Shown here: positions 29,279 to 37,212 of the stretch, piece after piece
Layout of the letters: each line of letters begins with the position of its first letter
Position numbering within the stretch: the first letter of the stretch is position 1
DNA from: Verrucomicrobiales bacterium
GTDB lineage: Bacteria > Verrucomicrobiota > Verrucomicrobiia > Limisphaerales > UBA9464
Reading direction: 5' to 3'
DNA: 37,212 nt
Assembly (NCBI GenBank): GCA_005801385.1
Contig: SYEM01000239.1
Coordinates: forward strand, 1 to 37,212
Notes under the pieces: model-generated
The model's database searches: none
The model's input: the letters and a program-made list of their open reading frames with translations, nothing else
Told to the model about the DNA's origin: nothing
Position numbers and translations under genes: made by a program

Positions 29279-30406
29279 GTGTTGCCTGATGTCCGAAGCC
29301 AGACCCGGGAATCCCTCCTGACCCTGTTCCAGGGATGGAACGAGCCGACCTACCGGCTCGACCAGCTGCTGGGCTGGCTCTACGCCCGGAGGGCAGCCTC
29401 GTGGGAGGAGATGTCGAATCTTCCGAAGGGCCTACGCCAACGGCTGGCCGAGACATTCCGACTCGCCCTGCCGGAGCCGTTGAGGGTTCAGGGCGCACAG
29501 GACACGACCCGGAAATTCCTATGGAAGCTGGGTGACGGGAGCCTGATCGAGAGCGTGCTCATCCCGGCCAATCCGGCCCTCTACGGGGAACGCAGCGATC
29601 GCCACACCCTGTGCATCTCGACGCAGGTCGGCTGCGCCTATGGCTGCCGGTTCTGCGCGAGCGGACTCGACGGGTGGAAGCGGAACCTGGAGCCCCACGA
29701 GATCCTGGGCCAGGTCCTGGCCGTGGAGCGGTGGCAGTCGGCCCAGCCGCGGGACCCCGCCGCCGGACCCGCGCCGGAACGCTGGGTGGGCAACATTGTC
29801 GTGATGGGCATGGGCGAGCCGATGGCCAACTACCCCCATCTCATGGCCGCGCTCCGCACGCTCAATGCGCCGTGGGGCGGCAACATCGGGGCCCGCAAGA
29901 TCACGATCTCCACCAGCGGCGTGGTCCCGGGCATCCGGAGCCTCGCCGACGATCCCCTGCAGTTCCGGCTCGCGATCTCCCTCCACGGAGCCACCGACGC
30001 CGTCCGGGGACAGATCATGCCGGTGAACCGGAAGTACCCGTTGGCGGAGCTGACCGCCGCCTGCGAACACTACGTCGCACAGAAGGGGAAGATGATCACG
30101 CTGGAGTACATCCTGATCGACGGCATCAACGCGGGCCTCGACCAGGCGGCTCCGCTCGCCCGCCTCGCCCAGAGGCTCCACGCCAAGGTCAACCTCATCC
30201 CGTACAACCGGGTGGAGGGACTGCCTTGGAACCGTCCGTCGGAATCCGACTGCCAGGCGTTTGCCCAGGCGCTGGAATCCCAGCGGGTCACGGCGACCCT
30301 GCGTCTCGAGAAGGGACACGACATCGATGCAGCCTGCGGACAACTCCGCCTTCGGACGGAACGGGAACTTGCCTCGGACCCGGCAACCCCCACTCTCGCC
30401 GCCTGA
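29279..30406 (+). CDS. rlmN: 23S rRNA (adenine(2503)-C(2))-methyltransferase RlmN (radical SAM)
   Basis: 375 aa; GTG start; STQVGCAYGCRFCASG radical-SAM CxxxCxxC; NIVVMGMGEPMANY; KITISTSGVVPGIRSLADD; LAISLHGATDAVRGQIMPVNRKYPL. Confidence 0.96.
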   Translation: MLPDVRSQTRESLLTLFQGWNEPTYRLDQLLGWLYARRAASWEEMSNLPKGLRQRLAETFRLALPEPLRVQGAQDTTRKFLWKLGDGSLIESVLIPANPALYGERSDRHTLCISTQVGCAYGCRFCASGLDGWKRNLEPHEILGQVLAVERWQSAQPRDPAAGPAPERWVGNIVVMGMGEPMANYPHLMAALRTLNAPWGGNIGARKITISTSGVVPGIRSLADDPLQFRLAISLHGATDAVRGQIMPVNRKYPLAELTAACEHYVAQKGKMITLEYILIDGINAGLDQAAPLARLAQRLHAKVNLIPYNRVEGLPWNRPSESDCQAFAQALESQRVTATLRLEKGHDIDAACGQLRLRTERELASDPATPTLAA

Positions 30407-30433
30407 TCGCGGGAACCCACGACCCGTCCCTCC

Positions 30434-31063
30434 ATGCTCGCCCTCCTCGACTACGGTGCCGGGAACATCCGGAGCGTCGAAAAAGCCCTGCACGCCGCCG
30501 GGGCCGACGTGCTTCGGACCGGTTCGGTTTCCGACCTCGCCAACGCGCGGGGGCTCGTGTTGCCGGGCGTGGGTGCGTTCGACGACTGCCTGAACGCTCT
30601 GCACCGGCAGGAACTGGATGCGGCGGTCCGCGACTGGATCGGCAGGGGCCGGCCGTTCCTCGGCATCTGTGTGGGCTACCAGGCGCTGTTCGAGCGGAGC
30701 GAGGAGTTCCAGTCGTGCGCCCGTGGACTCGGTATCTTCAAGGGACCGGTGGTCCGGTTCCAGCCCACCGCGACGGAGCCCCATCTGAAGATTCCGCAGA
30801 TCGGATGGAATGAGGTGGAAGTCACCCAGGAGAACTGCCCGCTGTTCGCCGGCATCCCCCAGCGCAGCCATTTCTACTTCGTCCACAGCTACCACCCGCA
30901 GCCGGCCGACCCGTCGATCGTGGCCGGTTGGACCGACTACGGACATCGCTTCGCCTCGGCGGTGCGTCGGGATCACGTCTGGGCCACGCAGTTCCATCCG
31001 GAGAAGAGCCAGCAGGTCGGGCTCCGGCTGCTGCGCAACTTCGTCGAGTTCACCCGGCGCTGA
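30434..31063 (+). CDS. hisH: Imidazole glycerol phosphate synthase, glutamine amidotransferase subunit HisH
   Basis: 209 aa; LLDYGAGNIRSVEKAL; VLPGVGAFDDC; FLGICVGYQALFE (nucleophile Cys); FVHSYH; TQFHPEKSQ. Confidence 0.95.
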   Translation: MLALLDYGAGNIRSVEKALHAAGADVLRTGSVSDLANARGLVLPGVGAFDDCLNALHRQELDAAVRDWIGRGRPFLGICVGYQALFERSEEFQSCARGLGIFKGPVVRFQPTATEPHLKIPQIGWNEVEVTQENCPLFAGIPQRSHFYFVHSYHPQPADPSIVAGWTDYGHRFASAVRRDHVWATQFHPEKSQQVGLRLLRNFVEFTRR

Positions 31064-31185
31064 GACGGGGTGGTCACGCGCTCCAGGCATCCATCGGACC
31101 GCGACCGGTCCATAGCGCTGGGACGCCGCCCCTTGGCGGACCCCCATGGCGTCTCTAGGTTCCGCCCGGTTCCAATCCCAACTTC

Positions 31186-34100
31186 ATGGCTCGCCCTCTC
31201 GCTTTCCTCCTCCTTCTGGTGCTCCTGGGTCTTGCCCAGGAATGCCGGGGCGGACCCAAGCTGGGGCAGCAACCCATGCGACAGTTCCTCGTCCTGAGGG
31301 AACCCGCACTCGCGGTCCTGGACCCGGCGGACGTCCGGGCCGGGGTTGAGGCCCCGTTCGATCCGGAACGGCGGCGGCGCCTCCAGGCCGAGCAGGACCG
31401 CGTCGCCAAGGCGGTCGAGGCCCTGGGCGGAAACGTCGTCCTCCGGTTGGAGACCCTGGTGAACGCCCTGGTCGTGGACCTGTCCCCTGAGGGAGTGTCG
31501 CAGGCCTCGGGTCTCCCGGAGGTCCGGGGCCTCTTCCCGGACCGACCCATGCGTCGAACCCTGACCTCGAGCGTGCCCTGGATCGGGGCCCAGGCGGCCT
31601 GGTCGCTGAGCTCGGGACCCTGGACCGGGCGCGGGGCCCGGATCGCGATCGTCGATTCAGGCATCGACTACACCCACGCCACCTTCGGTGGAACCGGGAC
31701 CTCTGCCGCCTATGCGGCCAATGATCCGACCCGCATCGAGCCGGGGACCTTCCCGACACCCCGGGTGCTTGGAGGAACGGATTTCGTGGGCGACGATTTT
31801 GATTCGGAGGGGATCGAGGGCTCGGCCGTCCCCAACCCCGACCCGGATCCGCTGGATCCTGCCGAGAGCGGGCATGGGACCCATGTGGCGGGCATCGCCG
31901 CCGGAGGCGGGGTTCTGACCGAGGGCGCGGCATTCCGAGGGCCCTACACCTCCGCCTTGGACGTCTCCCAATTCCAGGTCGGTCCCGGAGTGGCTCCCGA
32001 GGCCGGGCTCTTTGCCTACAAGGTCTTCGGACGGGCCGGCAGCACCACGACCTCCCTCATCCTCCGGGCCCTGGAGCACTGCGTGGATCCCAACCTCGAT
32101 GGCAGCACTGTCGACCGGATGGACGTGGTCAACCTGTCGCTCGCGATCCCGTTCGGCGACGCGGACCCGGCCGGACCCGAGGCCACTGCGATCCGAACGC
32201 TGCTGGGCCGGGGGGTCCTCGTGGTGGCGGCCGCGGGGAACACCGGGGACGCCCGATACAGCGTGGGAACTCCGGGCAGCATCACCGAGACGATCTGTGT
32301 TGCTAACACCACCGACACCGACGCCTCGCAAGGCGCGATCCGGATCACCGCTCCCGCGGCGGTGGCCGGTCTCTATGCCGCAGTGGAAGGGGATTTCACA
32401 GCCCCGCTCGGCCGGGTCGGGCCCATCCGCGCGCAAGTCGTCGCCACCTCACCGGCCGACGCCTGTGACACCCTGCGGAACATGGCCGCCCTCCAGGGCA
32501 AGATCGCCCTGATCGACCGAGGCACGTGCCTGTTCGTCGACAAGATCCGGGCCGCCCAGAATGCCGGGGCGATCGGGGTCATCCTGGTCAACCACGTCGA
32601 CGGACCTCCGTTCCCAATGGGGGCCGACGGCAACACCGCGGACATCCGGATCCCGGGAGTGATGATCTCCATGGCGGACGGGGATCGGCTCCGTCGTGAA
32701 CTCGGCCGTGGCCTCACCGCAACCCTGGGAGCCTCGGAGTCGGTGAGCGGTCCGACAGCTCCCGACCGGATCCACGAGACCTCCGCGCGGGGACCTGGCC
32801 TCGGCAACCAGAGCCTGAAGCCCGACATCACAGCTCCCGGCACCGCGATCACTTCGGCGCGCGCCGGGAGCGGATCCGGGTTGCGATCGCTGACGGGGAC
32901 CTCGATGGCCGCACCCCACGTGGCCGGCGCCCTCGCCCTGCTCCGCCAGGCCCGACCCACCTGGAGCGCAGAGACCCTGAAGGCGGTGCTCCTGAACACC
33001 GCCCGACCGGTCACCGATGAGTCCGGAGCGCCCGGTCTCCAGAGCCGGATCGGGAGTGGTCGGGTCCAGGTCGACGACGCCCTGCGCACCCTCGTGATCC
33101 TCCAGGCAGCGGACGATCCGGGCGCGGTCTCCCTGTCCCTGGGCCATCTGGAGGGCACGGGATCGGTCGGCACGAATCGGACCCTGTCGGTCCTCAACCG
33201 GGTGGCGTTGCCCGTCACCGTGGACCTCACCGCGGTCCACGCTCCCGTCCCGGGACTCCGTCTCACCCTGCAACCCAAGACCGTGACAGTGCCTGCCCGT
33301 GCCTCAGCCAGCGTAGAGGTCCACCTCGACCTCGACCTCGCCGCCTTTGCCGGGACACGCGCATCCAACGATCCGGGGACGGCCTCACGGCTTCCCTTGG
33401 AGGCCAGCGGGAGCATCACAGTCACGGGTGGGCCCCTGCCGCTGCACCTGCCGTGGCATCTGACGGCCCGCGCCATCGCCACCCACCAGGCCACAGCCAG
33501 CAGGATCGGGTTGCCGCACAGCGGGGTCGTGGAGGTGCCGATCCCGACCCGTGGCCGTTCGGCCCATCCGCGCCCCCGGGTCGCCGCGTTCCAGCTCGAC
33601 CATTTCAATCCCGGCGGCACCTCCGGCTCCGACAACGACCTTGTCGCCGCGGGTTTCGCCAGTGACCTTCACACGATCCCGAGTCCAGAACAGTCGCGCC
33701 TGTACTTCGGGGTGGCGACTCGGAGGCCCTGGACCACCCCCCAGTATGAGCGCATCGCGGTCGAGGTGCGGATCGACACCGATGGAGACCAGCACGCGGA
33801 CGTACTCCTGATCAACTCGAACCGGGCGACGTTCGACGCGGGTGGATTCGTGCCGGACCTCGCGGATGACACCTTCGTGACGCTGGCGTTGAGACTGGGA
33901 CCCTTCGGCAACTCCTTCCTTGGGGCGGAACCCCTTGACGCCCTGGGCTCGGATCCGGAGTGGGGCGATCCGTTCCACAGCCGGGTGCTGGTCCACTCGG
34001 TGGCCCTCTCGGCACTGGGTCTTCCCGTGGGGCGGACCCGGATCGCCTACCAGGTCGCGGTCATCGGAAGCCCCGGAAGCCCGGTCAGCGAGAGCCGCTG

Positions 34101-34674
34101 GATCCCGGTGGACCTCGCCCAGCGGGTGGTGGATCCGACCCTCCATGGCCTCGGGGGCACGCCATGGTCCGACGAGGGACGCGGACCCCGGATACGGGTG
34201 GATCCCGCCGCCGCCCGGGCTGCGGGATTCTCGGCGACCCGTCCGCTGCGCCTCCTGATGCTGCATGCGCAGGGCAGGACCGATCTGCAGGTGGAGACGG
34301 TGACGCTCGATCTGGAGCGGGAGGATGTCGACGGAGACGGACTGCCGGACCTCTGGGAACTGGAGGGGCTCGGAGACCTCGCGGGTGGCGCGCTGGACGA
34401 CCCGGATCGGGATGGGCGCTCCAACGCCCAGGAACTCGCCGCGGGAACTCCACCCCTGGACGTGAGGCTGCTGCCGCCGTCGTCAGGGAACGGAACCCTC
34501 CGCTGGATCGGGCCGGTGGAGAGGACCTACTCCCTGGAGCGGACGACGGATTGGGCCATGCCATTCCGCCCAGTGGTCACCGGGATTCTTGGGAAAGCCG
34601 GAACCAACTCGGTGACGGATCCCAATCCTCCGGACACTGGCTTGTCCCGGTTCTACCGGATCCGCGCCGAGTGA
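31186..34674 (+). CDS. Secreted subtilisin-like S8 serine protease with inserted PA domain
   Basis: 1162 aa; signal peptide; catalytic motifs IAIVDSGIDYTH, GHGTHVAGIAAG, GTSMAAPHVAGALALL; PA segment KIALIDRGTCLFVDKIRAAQNAGAIGVILVNHVDG; C-terminal DVDGDGLPDLWELEGLGDL. Confidence 0.94.
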   Translation: MARPLAFLLLLVLLGLAQECRGGPKLGQQPMRQFLVLREPALAVLDPADVRAGVEAPFDPERRRRLQAEQDRVAKAVEALGGNVVLRLETLVNALVVDLSPEGVSQASGLPEVRGLFPDRPMRRTLTSSVPWIGAQAAWSLSSGPWTGRGARIAIVDSGIDYTHATFGGTGTSAAYAANDPTRIEPGTFPTPRVLGGTDFVGDDFDSEGIEGSAVPNPDPDPLDPAESGHGTHVAGIAAGGGVLTEGAAFRGPYTSALDVSQFQVGPGVAPEAGLFAYKVFGRAGSTTTSLILRALEHCVDPNLDGSTVDRMDVVNLSLAIPFGDADPAGPEATAIRTLLGRGVLVVAAAGNTGDARYSVGTPGSITETICVANTTDTDASQGAIRITAPAAVAGLYAAVEGDFTAPLGRVGPIRAQVVATSPADACDTLRNMAALQGKIALIDRGTCLFVDKIRAAQNAGAIGVILVNHVDGPPFPMGADGNTADIRIPGVMISMADGDRLRRELGRGLTATLGASESVSGPTAPDRIHETSARGPGLGNQSLKPDITAPGTAITSARAGSGSGLRSLTGTSMAAPHVAGALALLRQARPTWSAETLKAVLLNTARPVTDESGAPGLQSRIGSGRVQVDDALRTLVILQAADDPGAVSLSLGHLEGTGSVGTNRTLSVLNRVALPVTVDLTAVHAPVPGLRLTLQPKTVTVPARASASVEVHLDLDLAAFAGTRASNDPGTASRLPLEASGSITVTGGPLPLHLPWHLTARAIATHQATASRIGLPHSGVVEVPIPTRGRSAHPRPRVAAFQLDHFNPGGTSGSDNDLVAAGFASDLHTIPSPEQSRLYFGVATRRPWTTPQYERIAVEVRIDTDGDQHADVLLINSNRATFDAGGFVPDLADDTFVTLALRLGPFGNSFLGAEPLDALGSDPEWGDPFHSRVLVHSVALSALGLPVGRTRIAYQVAVIGSPGSPVSESRWIPVDLAQRVVDPTLHGLGGTPWSDEGRGPRIRVDPAAARAAGFSATRPLRLLMLHAQGRTDLQVETVTLDLEREDVDGDGLPDLWELEGLGDLAGGALDDPDRDGRSNAQELAAGTPPLDVRLLPPSSGNGTLRWIGPVERTYSLERTTDWAMPFRPVVTGILGKAGTNSVTDPNPPDTGLSRFYRIRAE

Positions 34675-34740
34675 CCGGACCCGCGATCGGGACGTCTTCG
34701 ACCTTTTCTCGTACCGGCGGGAGACCCATTCTGGAGGGAC

Positions 34741-35763
34741 ATGTCTGAGCGGATGGTGAGCGATGTCCTGACGAAGCCCGACACGGCGCTGGAGGCGGCG
34801 CTGCGTCCGGCTGCATTTGCCGAGTTCACCGGGCAGGCGCTGTCCCGGGAACGGCTCGAGATCGCGGTGGAGGCCGCACGACGCCGCGGCGAGCCGATCG
34901 ACCACGTCCTGCTGAGCGGTCCCCCGGGACTGGGCAAGACCACCCTCGCCAACATCCTGGCCAAAGCCATGGGGGCGAACCTCCGGGCCACCAGCGGTCC
35001 GACCATCGAGAAGGCGGGGGATCTGGCGGGACTCCTCACCAACCTCGAGGAAGGTGACGTCCTCTTCATCGACGAAATCCATCGGCTCCAGAAGACCATC
35101 GAGGAGTACCTCTATCCGGCGATGGAGGACTTCAAGCTGGACATCATCATTGACCAGGGGCCGAACGCCCGGAGTGTCCGGCTGAACCTGCCGCGGTTCA
35201 CGCTGATCGGAGCCACCACCCGAGCGGGATTGCTCAGCGCGCCGCTGCTCACCCGCTTCGGCATCCGGGAACGTCTGGACTACTACCCCGCGGCCCAGCT
35301 CCAGAAGATCATCCAGCGCGCGGCAGGGCTCATCAAAGTGAGCCTCGACGAGCAGGGGGCACTGGAGATCGCACGGAGGAGCCGCGGAACGCCCCGCATC
35401 GCCAACAACCTGCTGCGCCGGGTGCGCGACTACGCCGAGGTCCGGTGTGATGGCCGGATCACCCGGGAACTGGCCGACAAGGCGCTGGCGATCCTGGAAA
35501 TCGACCAGCATGGCCTCGACGAGATGGACAAACGGATCCTCGCGGCCGTGATCACCAAGTTCCACGGTGGCCCCGTCGGACTGAACTCCCTCGCGGTCGT
35601 GGTCGGTGAGGAGGCCGACACGCTCGAGGAGGTCTACGAGCCCTACCTGATCATGGAAGGCTATCTCCACAGGACACCGCAGGGTCGTGTCGTCACGGAG
35701 CTGGCCTACAAGCGCCTCGGGGCCACGGTCACCCCCCGCAGGGATCAGGGCTCGCTACTCTAG
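34741..35763 (+). CDS. ruvB: Holliday junction branch migration DNA helicase RuvB
   Basis: 340 aa; [66 protein letters not shown]-terminal [26 protein letters not shown] Shine-Dalgarno-like sequence just upstream. Confidence 0.97.
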   Translation: MSERMVSDVLTKPDTALEAALRPAAFAEFTGQALSRERLEIAVEAARRRGEPIDHVLLSGPPGLGKTTLANILAKAMGANLRATSGPTIEKAGDLAGLLTNLEEGDVLFIDEIHRLQKTIEEYLYPAMEDFKLDIIIDQGPNARSVRLNLPRFTLIGATTRAGLLSAPLLTRFGIRERLDYYPAAQLQKIIQRAAGLIKVSLDEQGALEIARRSRGTPRIANNLLRRVRDYAEVRCDGRITRELADKALAILEIDQHGLDEMDKRILAAVITKFHGGPVGLNSLAVVVGEEADTLEEVYEPYLIMEGYLHRTPQGRVVTELAYKRLGATVTPRRDQGSLL

Positions 35764-35795
35764 GAAACCGGCGAAGCCCACCGAGCCCCAAGAGC

Positions 35796-36836
35796 TCAAT
35801 AGACCATGGACGTCTCCAAGGCCAAGCGCCTCTGGCGAAGGCGACGCATCCCACTCGTTCCCGCAAGGACCATAAGCCCCATCTGCAGGGGCCTGCCCGC
35901 ACTCGTCTCCGGAGCGGTGCACAATTCGGAATAGGAGTATCCGACAATGGAGAAGCTGTAGGTCCCAGCCGCCAGCGGCTCCTCCGTGGAGACCGTCGAG
36001 GCGAGCGAAAACAGATTAACGGTCTCGTTCACCGGAGAGGCGGTCGTCACGGACTCGGCGATACCACCAACGAGGTTGCCTTGGATTTCCAACTGGATCA
36101 GCACCTCACCCAATGCGTCCTCGGTTGTGATGTCTGAGAACCCGACGAGGCGGATGAGATGATCGAAGGACAGGGTGACTGTGTCAGCGGTCGCGAGGGT
36201 GAATTCACCCGAGACCGTCCAGAGCGAATAGCCATAGTTGAAGCCGGTGGACAGGGACGCCGACGTCTCGGCAGCCGTGTCAAAGGAGAGCCCGGCATGG
36301 CCCGGAACACCAAATAGACCCGGCATCAGGGTTGGCTGACCCTGGATCGCAGGTCCACTTCCCATGACATCGGCGCGGGCAAAATCGGTCAGACCGATGT
36401 CTGACAACGCGATGAGATCGGTGGTGCTCCCCAATACCCCCCACGGTGTGGACGCGTATTGTCCAAGAACCACTCCCTGCCCCGCCGGCGCCAATGGGTT
36501 GACCACGGTGAGGTTCTCGGGCGGAGGGGCTGGATTGGATGCAGGCCACGGAATGGGCACAAGGGACTGCGCGGCATCAAGGGTACCCGATGTGGAAGCG
36601 AAGGAAAAACCAGTCAAACCGTGGCTCTGCTGGGCCTCTGTGAGGGTCTCCACGTAGACGGCACCGTCAGTCAGGTTTCCCGGGATGGAACCGGTGAGAG
36701 ACAGGTTGGACACCCGTTGCTGGGAAAAGAAATAGACGGTCGCTGAATTGGCCAACGCCCTGTGGAGGACGAAGGTGGATGCCAGAAGCGAGATAGCGCT
36801 GAAGGGGGCACGCCGGATGGTGGATCGTGGATTCAT
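35796..36836 (-). CDS. Secreted hypothetical protein, beta-rich, unknown function
   Basis: Start chosen at MNPRSTIRRAPFSAISLLASTFVLHRALANSATVYFFSQQRVSNLSLTG (signal peptide); about 346 aa; no recognised domain; C-terminus LQMGLMVLAGTSGMRRLRQRRLALETSMVY. Confidence 0.75.
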   Translation of the reverse strand: MNPRSTIRRAPFSAISLLASTFVLHRALANSATVYFFSQQRVSNLSLTGSIPGNLTDGAVYVETLTEAQQSHGLTGFSFASTSGTLDAAQSLVPIPWPASNPAPPPENLTVVNPLAPAGQGVVLGQYASTPWGVLGSTTDLIALSDIGLTDFARADVMGSGPAIQGQPTLMPGLFGVPGHAGLSFDTAAETSASLSTGFNYGYSLWTVSGEFTLATADTVTLSFDHLIRLVGFSDITTEDALGEVLIQLEIQGNLVGGIAESVTTASPVNETVNLFSLASTVSTEEPLAAGTYSFSIVGYSYSELCTAPETSAGRPLQMGLMVLAGTSGMRRLRQRRLALETSMVY

Positions 36837-37088
36837 AGGAATTTGATGGGGCGTTGAGGTTCTCCAATGGCCACGACGGAGCGGGGTGGGACTGGGATCG
36901 ACCGGACTCCATCGGGTTCGGTTTAGGTGTCGAACCACTGGGAGAACGCCACAGGCTCCAGACACCTTACGTCTTCAGGATGATCCAACCCCGACTCCCT
37001 TGGCGGGGGTCGATTTCCCCGCCCTCCACGAGGAGGCGGATCGAACCGTGACCCGCTCCACATCGGGAGACCGTGTGCGGGGCGATTC

Positions 37089-37117
37089 TTGACGGTCCAG
37101 AGACCGATCCGTAGCGT
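37089..37117 (+). promoter_or_regulatory. Putative sigma70-type promoter for tRNA-His
   Basis: TTGACG (37089-37094), 17-nt spacer, TAGCGT (37112-37117), placing a start just upstream of the tRNA at 37131. Confidence 0.45.
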
Positions 37118-37130
37118 CTCGCCCTAGGTC

Positions 37131-37206
37131 GGTGGCCGTAGTTCAATGGTAGAGCCCCAGATTGTGATTCTGGTTGTTGCGGGTTCGAGTCCCGTCGGTC
37201 ACCCCA
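37131..37206 (+). tRNA. tRNA-His (anticodon GTG), CCA encoded
   Basis: Cloverleaf: acceptor GTGGCCG/CGGTCAC with G-1 opposite C73; D-arm GTTC..GAGC; anticodon arm CCAGA TTGTGAT TCTGG; T-arm GCGGG TTCGAGT CCCGT; 3' CCA at 37204-37206. Confidence 0.95.
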
Positions 37207-37212
37207 CCTCCC

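Noticed and set aside
29519-31147. 542-aa minus-strand ORF antisense to rlmN and hisH
   Set aside because: Spans two confident opposite-strand genes; no recognisable motif.

Overview
High-GC bacterial window whose gene content suggests the Verrucomicrobia/PVC group (PSD1/DUF1549-DUF1553, DUF1501, PVC-type dehydrogenase, PA14-rich secreted proteins); the taxonomy is inference. From the left: the secA 5' part, tatC and two tatA paralogs (all minus strand); a large secreted protein with an exact 660-bp internal duplication; an OafA-type acyltransferase/SGNH gene interrupted by two in-frame amber codons; a secreted endonuclease/exonuclease/phosphatase-family protein with a probable C-terminal OB-fold; a 1445-aa metzincin-like protease with PA14 and cadherin-like modules; a solitary beta-ketoacyl synthase homolog with Ser at the nucleophile Cys position; a run of pentaheme cytochrome c/PA14 protein, sorbosone-dehydrogenase-like protein, ThuA-like protein and SnoaL-like protein; a frameshifted secreted tandem-PAS gene; a truncated TauE/SafE gene beside a compact repeat island with several hairpins, two of which show compensatory stem changes; a PSD1 + DUF1501 pair; rlmN, hisH, an S8 protease, ruvB, a secreted protein of unknown function, and tRNA-His at the right edge. 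Best candidates for something new: the repeat island at about 23474-23841, the Cys-to-Ser ketosynthase homolog, the double-amber acyltransferase, and the cytochrome/dehydrogenase/ThuA operon. No CRISPR array, phage module or canonical defence system was seen. All assignments are by eye from motifs; no database search was run.
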